This document shows positions 20,375 to 31,989 of a stretch of 64,000 bases of DNA, piece by piece (positions within the stretch are counted from its first letter, which is position 1; every line of letters begins with the position of its first letter). The position numbers and the translations under genes are program-made. Location: positions 372,001 to 436,000 of the forward strand of contig NZ_CP011994.1 in assembly GCF_001632845.1 (NCBI RefSeq), given 5' to 3'. The DNA is from Ectothiorhodospira sp. BSL-9. Its GTDB lineage: Bacteria; Pseudomonadota; Gammaproteobacteria; Ectothiorhodospirales; Ectothiorhodospiraceae. The notes under the pieces are model-generated. The model had not been told where the DNA came from and searched no databases. It saw only the letters and a program-made list of their open reading frames with translations.

Positions 20375-21157
20375 TCATTCCAATGCCTCCGCCGGCTCTC
20401 CCCAGGCGACGGCAATACCGTTGGTGTAACGCATGTCGATGCGCTTGATGGGTTCGTCCCGGTGTTCTGTCAGTCGCGGATACATGCGCACCAGGCGATC
20501 CAGCCGATCCGTATCCATGCCGCGCCCCATGACCACCTGACTGCCATCCTGCAGGTGGATCACCCAGGAGCGGCGTGCATCCTCCTTGAGTCCTTCCACC
20601 TCCAGCCCCACGTCCGCGAGACGGGCCTGAACCGCAAGATAACGCTCCATCAGCGGCCGCTCCCGCCCGGCGCGACCCCACAGGGCGGGCAGTCCCTCGG
20701 GCTGACTCTCCATCGGGGGGTGGAAAAGCTCGCCATACTGGTTGAGCAGGGCCGTCTCGCCCCAACGGGCCACCGGGACCTGCTCATCCACCCGCACCAC
20801 CAGACGATCCGGCCATTCACGGCGCACGGAGACGCCATGCACCCAGGGCATCGCTTCCACCGCCCGCTCCACCGGGCGCAGATCAAGACTGAAGAACCCG
20901 CCGCTCACATAGGGCACCAGGGTCTCCGATATGGCCTGGCGATCCAGGTACTGGAAGTCCCCCTCGATCACCACGCTGCGTACCGGCAGGGTCTCCGGAT
21001 GCAGGAGTCGCTCCACGCCCTGGATCACAAGCGCCATCAGCAGCACGGCCGCCCCTCCCAGCCACACAAGGCGCAGGCCACGGCGCAGCCAGGGCTGGCG
21101 CCACCAGGGTGGTCGCGACAGATGACGCCGTGCCATGGTGCGTTTGCGCATGCGCAC
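20375..21157 (-). CDS. ftsQ: Cell division protein FtsQ
   Basis: Bitopic divisome protein that bridges FtsA/FtsZ and the septal synthase through FtsBL. A basic N-terminal cytoplasmic tail is followed by one transmembrane helix (about residues 30-48) and a POTRA domain beginning near LPVRSVVIEGDFQYLDRQ. 260 aa. The GTG at 21157 has GGTG five bases upstream and lies 4 bp after ddlB; ATG codons at 21151 and 21136 are alternatives. Confidence 0.95.
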   Translation of the reverse strand: MRMRKRTMARRHLSRPPWWRQPWLRRGLRLVWLGGAAVLLMALVIQGVERLLHPETLPVRSVVIEGDFQYLDRQAISETLVPYVSGGFFSLDLRPVERAVEAMPWVHGVSVRREWPDRLVVRVDEQVPVARWGETALLNQYGELFHPPMESQPEGLPALWGRAGRERPLMERYLAVQARLADVGLEVEGLKEDARRSWVIHLQDGSQVVMGRGMDTDRLDRLVRMYPRLTEHRDEPIKRIDMRYTNGIAVAWGEPAEALE

Positions 21158-21161
21158 TGCA

Positions 21162-22992
<1,831 letters not shown>

Positions 22993-22996
<4 letters not shown>

Positions 22997-24422
22997 GTCA
23001 CCCCCCCTTGCACGCCCAGGGCTCGCGGCAGGCTGGCGGACAGGGCGCCCACATTGCCGGCGCCCTGCGTGAGCAGCACATCGCCATCCTCGAGAACGCC
23101 CTTGAGGGCCTCCACCAGGCGCTCCGGGGCGTCCACAAAGACCGGGTCCACCCGTCCACGCACGCGGATCGCCCGGGCCAGGGTACGGCCATCGGCGCCC
23201 TGAATGGGCTCCTCGCCCGCCGGATAGACCTCCAGCAGCACCAGGGCATCGGGCTCGGACAAGGTTTCGGTAAAGTCCTCGAACAGGTCCCGGGTACGGG
23301 TGTAGCGATGCGGCTGGAAGGCCAGCACCAGGCGGCGGTCCGGCCAGGCGGCACGGGCGGCGGCCAGGGTAGCGGCCACCTCAGTGGGGTGATGACCATA
23401 GTCATCCACCAGCAGCACCTGGCCGTTGGCGGTTTGCAGCTCGCCATACACCTGGAAACGACGCCCGATACCCTGGAAACCCTGCAGGGCCCGCTGGATG
23501 GCCTCGTCACCGACCCCCAGTTCGTGGGCTACAGCCACGGCCGCCAGGGCGTTGAGCACGTTGTGACGCCCAGGCAGGTTCAGGGTGACCGGGAAGCCCG
23601 TATCCCGCCCCGGCAGATGCAAAAGGAAATGGGTACGGGTGCCATTGGCCCGCACCTGCGTGGCCCGCACATCGGCTGGATGCTCCACCCCGTAGGTGAG
23701 CATGGGGCGCCCAATACGGTCGATCAGCTGGCGGATCTGGTCATCATCCACGCACAGCACCGCCAGACCATAGAAAGGCAGGTGATGCAGGAACTCCAGG
23801 AAGGCGTCCTTGAGCCGTGTGAAATCCCCCTCATAGGTCGCCAGATGGTCGGCATCGATATTGGTGACCACGGAAATCATGGGTTGCAGGCACAGGAAGG
23901 AGGCGTCGCTCTCATCGGCCTCCGCCACCAGGTAACTGCCCTGCCCCAGCCGGGAATGGCTGGCGGTGCTATTGAGGCGCCCGCCGATGACGAAGGTTGG
24001 GTCCAGCCCCCCTCGGCCAGCAGACTCGCCACCAGGCTGGTGGTGGTGGTCTTGCCATGGGTGCCGGCCACGGCAATGCCATAACGGAACCGCATCAGCT
24101 CGGCCAGCATCTCGGCGCGGGCCACCACCGGGATGCGCCGCTCGCGGGCCGCCCGCAGCTCAGCGTTGTCCGGATGGATGGCACTGGAGACCACCAGCAC
24201 ATCGGCGCGGGCCACATGGGCAGCATCATGGCCCCGATGCACATCCACCCCCAGCTCTTCCAGGCGCCGGGTGACCGCATTCTCGGCCATATCCGAGCCA
24301 CTGACCTGATACCCCAGGTTGGCCAGCACTTCGGCGATACCGCCCATGCCCGAGCCGCCGATACCCACGAAGTGAATACGGCGGATGCGGCGCATACCGA
24401 TCATGGCAGTGGGTGCATTCAT
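22993..24422 (-). CDS. murC: UDP-N-acetylmuramate--L-alanine ligase MurC, interrupted by a one-base frameshift
   Basis: Adds L-Ala to UDP-MurNAc. The first 5' frame (from ATG 24422) reads MurC normally through GIGGSGMGG and the P-loop [12 protein letters not shown] up to LLAEGG. It then loses homology and stops at 23877. The downstream frame continues exactly with [14 protein letters not shown] and [10 protein letters not shown] through the C-terminus at 22993. The break is at the G run 24007-24012 (six G on the coding strand; seven would restore one 476-residue protein). The context G GGG GGC is also a canonical -1 slippery heptamer. MurC is essential, so either the base is missing from the data or it is recoded. 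ATGA overlaps join it to murG and murB. Confidence 0.93.
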
Positions 24423-25507
24423 TGCCCGTCACCTCCTCGCGCCAGGGCCTGACAGGCCTCTGCCACCCGCCGGGTCGCTTCGGGATGGGCCAGGGAGCGG
24501 GCCTTCTCGGCCATATCCAGCAGTCGCGGACGGGTCATCGCCCCCAGTCGCGCCGCCAGTTCTTCGGGATTGAATTCTGTTTGCGGCACCAACCAGGCCG
24601 CGCCAGGATCGGCCAGATAGCGCCCATTGGTGCGCTGATGGTCATCCACCGCATGGGGATAGGGCACCAGCAGCGAGGCCACGCCGGCCGCCGCCAGTTC
24701 GGACACGGTCAGGGCACCGGAGCGGCAGATGACCACGTCGGCCCAGGCATAGGCCTCGGCCATATCCTCGATGAAGGCGTCTACCCGGGCCTCCACATCG
24801 GCGGCCTGATAAGCCGCCCGGGCCTGCTCCACGGTACGCTCGCCCGCCTGATGGCGGATCAGGGGACGTTCTTCCCGGGGCAGTCGCGCCACGGCCTCGG
24901 GCACGCAGGTGTTCAGGGCCAGGGCCCCCAGGCTTCCCCCCACCACCAGCAGGCGTAGCCGCCCTTCCCGACCGGCCATGCGCTGGGCGGGGGCCGGCAG
25001 GCGCAGGATCTGTTCGCGCACCGGGTTGCCCACGGTCACCGCCTCGTGACGGGCGGCGAAGGTATCGGGAAACGCCTCCAGTACCAGATCGGCGGGGCCC
25101 GCCAGCCAGCGATTGGTCAGACCCGCCACGGCATTCTGTTCATGGATCACGAGGGGGCGTCCCAGGGCCGCAGCCATCAGCCCACCCGGACCGGAGGCGA
25201 AACCGCCCAGTCCCAGCACGGCGCGAGGCTTGAGGCGCATGAGCAGGGCAAGTGCGGCCCAGAGGGCCACACCCACACGCCATGGGGCCAGCAACCAGGT
25301 GCCCAGCCCCTTGCCGCGCAGGCCGCTCACCGGCAGCGTGTGAAAGGGGATGCCAGCCTCGGGCACCAGCCGGGCCTCCAGGCCACGCGCCGTGCCGAGC
25401 CAGCAGACCTCTTCCCCCTGGGCCTGAAGATGGGCTGCCACCGCCAGCCCCGGGAAGACATGCCCACCGGTACCTCCGGCCATGATGAGGATGGGACGCT
25501 GGCTCAT
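24419..25507 (-). CDS. murG: Undecaprenyl-PP-MurNAc-pentapeptide GlcNAc transferase MurG
   Basis: Peripheral inner-membrane glycosyltransferase (GT28) that converts lipid I to lipid II. The N-terminal glycine loop [16 protein letters not shown] is clear, as is the second loop [10 protein letters not shown] and the UDP-GlcNAc site [17 protein letters not shown]. 362 aa. It overlaps ftsW upstream and murC downstream by ATGA-type junctions. Confidence 0.97.
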   Translation of the reverse strand: MSQRPILIMAGGTGGHVFPGLAVAAHLQAQGEEVCWLGTARGLEARLVPEAGIPFHTLPVSGLRGKGLGTWLLAPWRVGVALWAALALLMRLKPRAVLGLGGFASGPGGLMAAALGRPLVIHEQNAVAGLTNRWLAGPADLVLEAFPDTFAARHEAVTVGNPVREQILRLPAPAQRMAGREGRLRLLVVGGSLGALALNTCVPEAVARLPREERPLIRHQAGERTVEQARAAYQAADVEARVDAFIEDMAEAYAWADVVICRSGALTVSELAAAGVASLLVPYPHAVDDHQRTNGRYLADPGAAWLVPQTEFNPEELAARLGAMTRPRLLDMAEKARSLAHPEATRRVAEACQALARGGDGQ

Positions 25508-26703
25508 GCGTTAGCCTCCGCTCGTACCTTGCGCCGGGGGCTGCGACGGCGCCAGCCTCCGCTTTCCACGGTTTCCCGGTGCACCCGTGCCAGCAGCCCC
25601 ATGGCGGCGCAGGTCACCAGCATGGAACTGCCTCCGTAGCTCATCAGAGGCAAGGTCAAACCCTTGGTGGGCAACAGTCCCATGTTCACTCCCATGTTGA
25701 TGAAGGCCTGCAGACCGATCCAGATGCCAATGCCGTAGGCCAGGAAGGCCCCGAACCGGTGGCCCACCGCCTCGGCCGCCTGGCCGATGGCAAAACTGCG
25801 CCAGACCAGGAAAACGAACAGCCCCACCACCACGCAGACACCCACCAGACCCAGTTCCTCGGCCATCACCGCAAACAGGAAGTCGTTGTGGGCCTCGGGC
25901 AGGTAGAACAGCTTCTGCACGCTACCCCCCAGCCCCACGCCGAACCAGGAGCCACTGCCGATGGCAATCAGCGACTGGGTGAGCTGGAAGCCAGTGTTGA
26001 AGGGATCGGTCCAGGGATCCATGAAGCCGGTGAGGCGGGCGATTCGATAGGGGGTCTGGATGGCCAGATAGGCCATGGCACTGCTCACCACGCCAAGCAG
26101 CAGAATGAACTGCCAAAGACGGGCACCACCCAGAAAGAGCATGCCCAGACCGATGGCCAGCAACACCACCGCGGCCCCGAAATCCGGCTGCATCAGCAGC
26201 GGTATGGTGGCCACTCCCAGCAACATCAGGGGTTTGACAAAGCCCATCAGGCTCTCGCGCACCTGGCGTCCATGGCGCACCAGGTACCCTGCCAGATAGA
26301 CCGTCACCAGCAGCTTGACCACCTCGGACACCTGCAGGTTGAACAGGCCCAGGGAGATCCAGCGAGTGGAACCATTCACCGTCTTGCCCACGCCGGGGAG
26401 CAGCACCGCTATCAGCAGGACATACACCAGCACCAGCAGCAGCAGACCTGCCTGCTCCCAGTAGGCCAGACGCAGGGAATACAGGGCCCAGGCGGCCACC
26501 ATCCCCAGCGCCACGAAGACCACCTGCCGCTGCAGAAAATAGAAGGGCTCGGCCATGCCAACGGAGGCAGATGCCACCATGACCAACCCAAGCGACAGCA
26601 GGGCCAGCACCACCAGGGCCAGACCCACGTCGACCCGCTGGTGAATCTCCACCGTCAGGCGGGTGCCCACATCGCGGCTTGCCTGGAGATCCAGCATCTT
26701 CAT
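25504..26703 (-). CDS. ftsW: Septal peptidoglycan glycosyltransferase FtsW (SEDS)
   Basis: Ten-helix SEDS-family polymerase that works with FtsI at the septum. Typical motifs are WISLGLFNLQVSEVVKL, MLQPDFG-like LLMQPDFGAAVV and the C-terminal LPLMSYGGSSMLV. The C-terminus is basic and cytoplasmic. 399 aa. It overlaps murD by ATGA. Confidence 0.97.
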   Translation of the reverse strand: MKMLDLQASRDVGTRLTVEIHQRVDVGLALVVLALLSLGLVMVASASVGMAEPFYFLQRQVVFVALGMVAAWALYSLRLAYWEQAGLLLLVLVYVLLIAVLLPGVGKTVNGSTRWISLGLFNLQVSEVVKLLVTVYLAGYLVRHGRQVRESLMGFVKPLMLLGVATIPLLMQPDFGAAVVLLAIGLGMLFLGGARLWQFILLLGVVSSAMAYLAIQTPYRIARLTGFMDPWTDPFNTGFQLTQSLIAIGSGSWFGVGLGGSVQKLFYLPEAHNDFLFAVMAEELGLVGVCVVVGLFVFLVWRSFAIGQAAEAVGHRFGAFLAYGIGIWIGLQAFINMGVNMGLLPTKGLTLPLMSYGGSSMLVTCAAMGLLARVHRETVESGGWRRRSPRRKVRAEANA

Positions 26704-28016
26704 GACACCAGCCTCCGCACCGCCGCCTCAAAGACCTCGCCGCGGTGCTCGTAACCCCGGAACATGTCGAAGCTGGCACAGGCCGGCGAGAGCAGCACGC
26801 TGTCCTTGCGGCGCGCCAGACGCGCCGCCTCATCGACGGCCTGATCCAGGTCACGGGCCCGCACTACCGGCACCACGCCCCCCAGGGCCTGTTCGATGAC
26901 ACCGGCATCCTGCCCCAGAAGCACCACTGCCCGGGCCTTTTGCTGGGCCACCTGGCGCAGCGGGGTGAAATCCTGGCCCTTGCCCTGACCACCGGCGATC
27001 AGCACCACACGGCCGGGCAGCCCCGTCAGGGCCGCCAGCGTGGAGCCCAGGTTGGTCCCCTTGGAATCGTTGTACCAGTTCACGCCCCGGTAGGTGGTCA
27101 GCCACTGGCAGCGATGGGGCAAACCCGTGAAATCCCCCAGAGCCACGATACTGGTCTCCAGCGGGAGACCGATGGCGTCGGCCAGGGCCAGGGCCGCCAG
27201 GGCATTGGCGATGTTGTGGCTACCGGCCAGCCGAAGGGTGGATTCCGCCACCAGGGTCTGCTCCCCCCGGGACAGCCAGTGCACGCCACTGCGGGCATGC
27301 AGACCGAACTGCCCCTTTTGCGGGGCGTCCAGACCGAAACTCACCGGGGTCACCTCCGGTTGCATGGCGCTGACCACCGGGTCGTCCCGGTTGATCACCG
27401 CGGCCCGGGCCCGCTGGTAGATCCGGGCCTTGGCCTGGGCATAGTCGGTGAGGTCGCGGTAACGATCCAGGTGGTCTGCCGAGACATTGAGCACCACTGC
27501 CGCGGCACAGGCCAGGGAATAGGTGGTCTCCAGCTGAAAACTGGACAACTCCAGGACATAAAGGTCCGGCTCCGGGTCGCTGAGCAGATCCAGGGCCGGC
27601 GGGCCCAGGTTGCCACCCACAGCCACTCGGCGACCGGTGGCACGGGCCATTTCCCCCAGCAGGGTGGTCACGGTGCTCTTGCCGTTGGAGCCGGTGATGG
27701 CCACTACCGGAGCCGTGGCGGCCTGGGCGAACAGTTCGATATCTCCCTCCACCCGGGCCCCCGCCGCCACGGCGGCACGCACCGCAGGTTCCTGCACACT
27801 GACGCCGGGGCTCACCACCAGTCGATCGAAACCCGCGAACAGTTCGGGATCAAAGGGGCCGCAGTGCAGGGAAACCTCCGGAGCCAGGACCCTGAGGGCT
27901 TCGGCACCAGGCGGAGTCTCGCGGGAGTCGGCCACGCAGAAGGGCTCGCCGCGGGCGGTCAGATGCCGCGCCACGGAAAGCCCTGTGCTGCCCAGTCCCA
28001 CGATCAAGGTATTCAT
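26700..28016 (-). CDS. murD: UDP-N-acetylmuramoylalanine--D-glutamate ligase MurD
   Basis: Adds D-Glu to UDP-MurNAc-L-Ala. The N-terminal Rossmann motif is VGLGSTGLSVA, the P-loop GSNGKSTVTTLL, and the C-terminal domain shows NDSKGTNLGST. The frame is open further upstream, but the ATG at 28016 matches the family start (MNTLIVGLG). 438 aa. The gap to mraY is 25 bp. Confidence 0.96.
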   Translation of the reverse strand: MNTLIVGLGSTGLSVARHLTARGEPFCVADSRETPPGAEALRVLAPEVSLHCGPFDPELFAGFDRLVVSPGVSVQEPAVRAAVAAGARVEGDIELFAQAATAPVVAITGSNGKSTVTTLLGEMARATGRRVAVGGNLGPPALDLLSDPEPDLYVLELSSFQLETTYSLACAAAVVLNVSADHLDRYRDLTDYAQAKARIYQRARAAVINRDDPVVSAMQPEVTPVSFGLDAPQKGQFGLHARSGVHWLSRGEQTLVAESTLRLAGSHNIANALAALALADAIGLPLETSIVALGDFTGLPHRCQWLTTYRGVNWYNDSKGTNLGSTLAALTGLPGRVVLIAGGQGKGQDFTPLRQVAQQKARAVVLLGQDAGVIEQALGGVVPVVRARDLDQAVDEAARLARRKDSVLLSPACASFDMFRGYEHRGEVFEAAVRRLVS

Positions 28017-28041
28017 ATCCGTCGTCACATCCACACCGCTG

Positions 28042-29124
28042 TCAGCGGATCTTGAGGGTGGCCAGACCAATGAGCACGAGCACCACGGTGATGATCCAGA
28101 AACGGACAATCACCCTGGGCTCCGGCCAACCCTTGAGTTCAAAATGATGATGCAGCGGCGCCATCCGGAAGATGCGCCGCCCCGTCAGCTTGTAGGAGAC
28201 CACCTGCAGGATCACCGACAGGGTCTCCACCACGAATACACCGCCCATGATCACCAGCACGACCTCCTGGCGGGTGGTCACCGCCAGCACACCCAGGGCC
28301 GCCCCCAGGGCCAGGGCACCCACATCGCCCATGAAGACCTGCGCCGGATAGGCGTTGAACCACAGAAAGCCCATGCCGGCCCCCACCAGAGCGGCCGAAA
28401 AGACCACCAGATCCCCCACGCCCGGCACGTAGGGAATGCCCAGGTAATCGGCGAAGATGGCATGGCCGGAGACATAGGCAAACACGCCCAGGGCGCCGGC
28501 CACCAGCACACAGGGCATGATGGCCAGGCCGTCGAGACCATCGGTGAGGTTCACCGCGTTGCTCGAGCCCACGATCACCAGCCAGGTGAGGGGGATGAAC
28601 CAAAGGCCCAGATCGATGGCCACGTCCTTGAAGACAGGCATGATCAGGGTGGTCTCGATGGGGGTCTGCGCCGTGTAGAAGAGCAGGAACGCCGTGGCAA
28701 AGGCCACGACTGACTGCCAGAAGAATTTCTTGCGGGCCGACAGGCCCTGGCTGTTGCCGTAACGAAGCTTCAAGTAATCGTCAATCCCGCCGATTAATCC
28801 AAACAGGAGGGTGACGATGAGCACGATCCAGACAAATCGATTCCCCAGATCGCTCCACAGCAGGGTACTGACGGCCACCGCCACCAGGATCAATGCCCCC
28901 CCCATGGTGGGCGTGCCTGCCTTGCCCAGGTGGGTCTGGGGGCCATCGTCACGAATATGCTGGCCAATCTTGTACAGGGTCAGGCGCTTGATCATGGTGG
29001 GGCCCACCCAGAAGGCGATCAGCAGCGCCGTGAGCACACCCAGGATGGCGCGCAGGGTCAGGTACTGGAAGACGCTCAGTGCCGTGTAGTACTGGCTGAG
29101 ATACTCAAACAGAATGAGCAGCAT
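28042..29124 (-). CDS. mraY: Phospho-N-acetylmuramoyl-pentapeptide transferase MraY
   Basis: Ten-helix membrane enzyme that transfers phospho-MurNAc-pentapeptide to undecaprenyl phosphate to form lipid I. The Asp-rich motifs IDDYLKL and NLTDGLDGL and the C-terminal HHHFELKGW loop are present. The ATG at 29124 gives exactly 360 aa, the E. coli length; it overlaps the end of murF by 20 bp. An upstream in-frame start at 29160 is unlikely. Confidence 0.97.
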   Translation of the reverse strand: MLLILFEYLSQYYTALSVFQYLTLRAILGVLTALLIAFWVGPTMIKRLTLYKIGQHIRDDGPQTHLGKAGTPTMGGALILVAVAVSTLLWSDLGNRFVWIVLIVTLLFGLIGGIDDYLKLRYGNSQGLSARKKFFWQSVVAFATAFLLFYTAQTPIETTLIMPVFKDVAIDLGLWFIPLTWLVIVGSSNAVNLTDGLDGLAIMPCVLVAGALGVFAYVSGHAIFADYLGIPYVPGVGDLVVFSAALVGAGMGFLWFNAYPAQVFMGDVGALALGAALGVLAVTTRQEVVLVIMGGVFVVETLSVILQVVSYKLTGRRIFRMAPLHHHFELKGWPEPRVIVRFWIITVVLVLIGLATLKIR

Positions 29125-30484
29125 GCTCTTGACTCTCCGATTGTTCCTGTTGCCGCTCATCCGGCGTGATCAATGCTTCCACCACTCGCTCCATGCGTTG
29201 CCCCCGCGACCCCTTGACCAGCAGGGTTCCGTTCTTGTGCAAGGGGTTTTCAAGGGCAAGGATCAGGGCCTCCTGATCCTTGAAATGAAGGGCACCTTCC
29301 CCAAAGCCTTCCACCGCGTGCCGACACAGCGGCCCCACCGCCAGCAGTTGGTCCACCCCCCGGGCAGCGGCATATTCACCCGTCTGCCGGTGCAGGGCCG
29401 GACCATCGTCTCCCAATTCCCCCATGTCGCCGAGCACCAGGATCCGCGGCCCCGGCTCGTCCAGCAGCATGTCCACGGCGGCTCGCGTGGAGGCGGGATT
29501 GGCGTTGTAACTGTCATCGATGATGTTCAGGCCATCGGGTCCTGTGCGCCGCATCAGGCGACCGGGCACCGGGGCCAACGAACTCAGCCCGGCGGCAATG
29601 GTGTCAAGGCCAAGGCCCAGGGCCAGGGAGGCAGCGGCCGCCGCAGCCGCGTTGAGGCGGTTATGGGCCCCCGGCAGCGCCAGGTTCACGGGCAGGCACA
29701 CGCCTTCATGACGAATCCATGCACCGCCATCGCCCCCCTGCCCCACCTGTACCTGTGCCCCTTCACCGGTGCCGAACAGCAGTGTGCGACGCCCCGTATT
29801 CAGGCCTTCCCAGAACGGCGCATAGGGATCATCGGCATTGATCACCGCCACCCCGTCGGGGCCCAGTCCCTGGAAGATCTCGCCCTTGGCCCGTGCCACC
29901 CCATCCAGACTCCCGAAGCCCTCCAGGTGTGCGGGGCCGGCATTGGTGATCAGCGCCACCTGAGGCCCCGCCAGGGACGTGAGATTCGCGATCTCCCCGG
30001 CATGATTGGCCCCCATCTCGATCACCGCAAACCGATGCTCCGTGGACAGACCCAGCAAGGTCAGGGGCACGCCGATATCGTTGTTCAGGTTGCCACGGGT
30101 GGCCAGGGTATTCCCCGCCTGCTGCAGGATGGCGGCCAGCATCTCCTTGACGGTGGTCTTGCCATTACTGCCGGTCAGGCCCACCACCCGGGCCGGGCAG
30201 CGACGACGCCAGCCCGCGGCCAGGGCGCCCAGGGCCTGACGGGTATCCTTCACCAGGATCCGGGGATGCCCGGATGCCACGGGACGACTCACCATCACGG
30301 CAGCGGCCGGCAGGTGGGCATCAATGAACTCGTGGGCATCAAAACGTGGCCCCTGCAAGGCCACGAACAGCGACCCTTCCGATACCTGGCGGGTATCCGT
30401 GGACACACCCGTCACGGTGACATCCTCGCCCCCTGGGGTGCCGTGACACAGGGCCGCCGCCTCCTGAAGGGAGAGCCGCATCAT
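29105..30484 (-). CDS. murF: UDP-MurNAc-tripeptide--D-alanyl-D-alanine ligase MurF
   Basis: Adds D-Ala-D-Ala to the UDP-MurNAc-tripeptide. The P-loop is [12 protein letters not shown], followed by the Mur central-domain motif [10 protein letters not shown] and the C-terminal [13 protein letters not shown]. 459 aa. It overlaps murE (ATGA) upstream and mraY downstream. Confidence 0.96.
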   Translation of the reverse strand: MMRLSLQEAAALCHGTPGGEDVTVTGVSTDTRQVSEGSLFVALQGPRFDAHEFIDAHLPAAAVMVSRPVASGHPRILVKDTRQALGALAAGWRRRCPARVVGLTGSNGKTTVKEMLAAILQQAGNTLATRGNLNNDIGVPLTLLGLSTEHRFAVIEMGANHAGEIANLTSLAGPQVALITNAGPAHLEGFGSLDGVARAKGEIFQGLGPDGVAVINADDPYAPFWEGLNTGRRTLLFGTGEGAQVQVGQGGDGGAWIRHEGVCLPVNLALPGAHNRLNAAAAAAASLALGLGLDTIAAGLSSLAPVPGRLMRRTGPDGLNIIDDSYNANPASTRAAVDMLLDEPGPRILVLGDMGELGDDGPALHRQTGEYAAARGVDQLLAVGPLCRHAVEGFGEGALHFKDQEALILALENPLHKNGTLLVKGSRGQRMERVVEALITPDERQQEQSESQEHAAHSV

Positions 30485-31989
30485 GCGCCACCTCCGGTCA
30501 GGGCCAGCGCCAGTTGCCGGTCGCTGAAGGGCCGAACCTCGGTACCCACCGTCTGCCCGGTTTCGTGGCCCTTGCCGGCAATCAGCACCATGTCCCCGGA
30601 CCCCGCCTGCATGAAGGCATGGCGGATGGCCGCATCCCGGTCCGCCTCGATGCGCGCGGCATCTGCGCGCGCGAAACCCCGGCTCACCTCCTCGATGATG
30701 GCCATGGGGTCCTCCCGTCGCGGGTTATCGCTGGTGAGGATCACATGATCCGCATGCCGTTCGGCGGCCCTGGCCATCAGCGGACGCTTGCCCCGGTCCC
30801 GGTTTCCGCCGCAGCCGAACACGCACCACAGCCGACCGGCGCAATGGTCCCGGGCCGCCTGCAGGGCCTGGGCCAGGGCCTCGGGGGTGTGAGCGTAGTC
30901 CACCACCAGGGTCGGCCCCCGGCTGCCCCGGAAACATTCCATGCGCCCGGGGATCACCGGACTGCGCGACAGGCGTTCCAGGGCATCGGAGAGGGTCACG
31001 TCCAGGGTGAGCAATGCGCCCAGGGCAGCGAGCAGGTTCAGCACGTTGAACCGGCCCAGCAAACGGGTTTCCAGTTCGCCGTCACCCCAGGGGGTATGCA
31101 CCCGGCAACGCACGCCCTCGGGCCCAAAGTGCAGATCCGAGGCATGCAGGTGATCACGTCCACCCGGATCGGCCCGCAGACCATAGCCGAGTATCTGCAC
31201 ATGATCTTCAATGCGACCGACCAGCATCTGGCCGAAGGGATCATCCAGGTTGAGAACCGCCGTCTTCAGGCCCGGCCATTCGAACAGCCTGGCCTTGGCC
31301 TCGCCGTACGCGGTGGCGGTGACGTGGTAGTCCAGGTGATCGTGGCCCAGGTTGGTCAGGATCGCCAGGTCAAAGTCCACGCCCGCCACCCGGGACTGGG
31401 CCAGGGCATGGGAGGAGACCTCCATCACCACCTGGCGAACACCCTGGGCGCCCATCTCGGCCAGGCGTCGATGCAGGGTGACCGGGTCGGGTGTGGTCAG
31501 CCCCGGATCCCGCAACTCGCCCCATCGGCCACAGCCCAGGGTCCCCAGGACTCCACAGGGGGCGCTCTCGCTATCCAGCGCGGCCGCCAGGATCTGCGAT
31601 ACCGAGGTCTTGCCATCCGTGCCGGTCACCCCGACCACCTTCATGGATCGACTGGGATGACCATGAAAACGCGCTGCCACCTGCCCCAGATACCGGCGAA
31701 GGTCCGGCGCCTCGATGTAAGGGACCTCTTCTCCCAGGCCAGGAGGACTGACCCCCTTGAGGGGTTCCCAGACCACGGCCGCCACGCCCCGACGCACGGC
31801 CTCGCTGGCATGCGTCAGACCATGATGATCATGGCCGGCCAGGGCAAAAAAGACTTCGCCGGGTTGAGCCCGGCGACTGTCAAGACACAGGCCGCTGATC
31901 TCTCGATCCCGTTCCACGGGCACGCTCACATGCGGACTCAGAAGGTCCGACAGGCGCCAGGCTTGAGTGGAGGAGCGGCGCGCGTTCAT
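30481..31989 (-). CDS. murE: UDP-MurNAc-L-Ala-D-Glu--meso-diaminopimelate ligase MurE
   Basis: Adds the third stem-peptide residue. The P-loop is GTDGKTSVSQIL and the specificity motif TSDNPRREDP contains DNPR, which marks a meso-diaminopimelate ligase rather than a lysine ligase. 502 aa. It overlaps ftsI upstream and murF downstream by ATGA. Confidence 0.96.
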   Translation of the reverse strand: MNARRSSTQAWRLSDLLSPHVSVPVERDREISGLCLDSRRAQPGEVFFALAGHDHHGLTHASEAVRRGVAAVVWEPLKGVSPPGLGEEVPYIEAPDLRRYLGQVAARFHGHPSRSMKVVGVTGTDGKTSVSQILAAALDSESAPCGVLGTLGCGRWGELRDPGLTTPDPVTLHRRLAEMGAQGVRQVVMEVSSHALAQSRVAGVDFDLAILTNLGHDHLDYHVTATAYGEAKARLFEWPGLKTAVLNLDDPFGQMLVGRIEDHVQILGYGLRADPGGRDHLHASDLHFGPEGVRCRVHTPWGDGELETRLLGRFNVLNLLAALGALLTLDVTLSDALERLSRSPVIPGRMECFRGSRGPTLVVDYAHTPEALAQALQAARDHCAGRLWCVFGCGGNRDRGKRPLMARAAERHADHVILTSDNPRREDPMAIIEEVSRGFARADAARIEADRDAAIRHAFMQAGSGDMVLIAGKGHETGQTVGTEVRPFSDRQLALALTGGGA

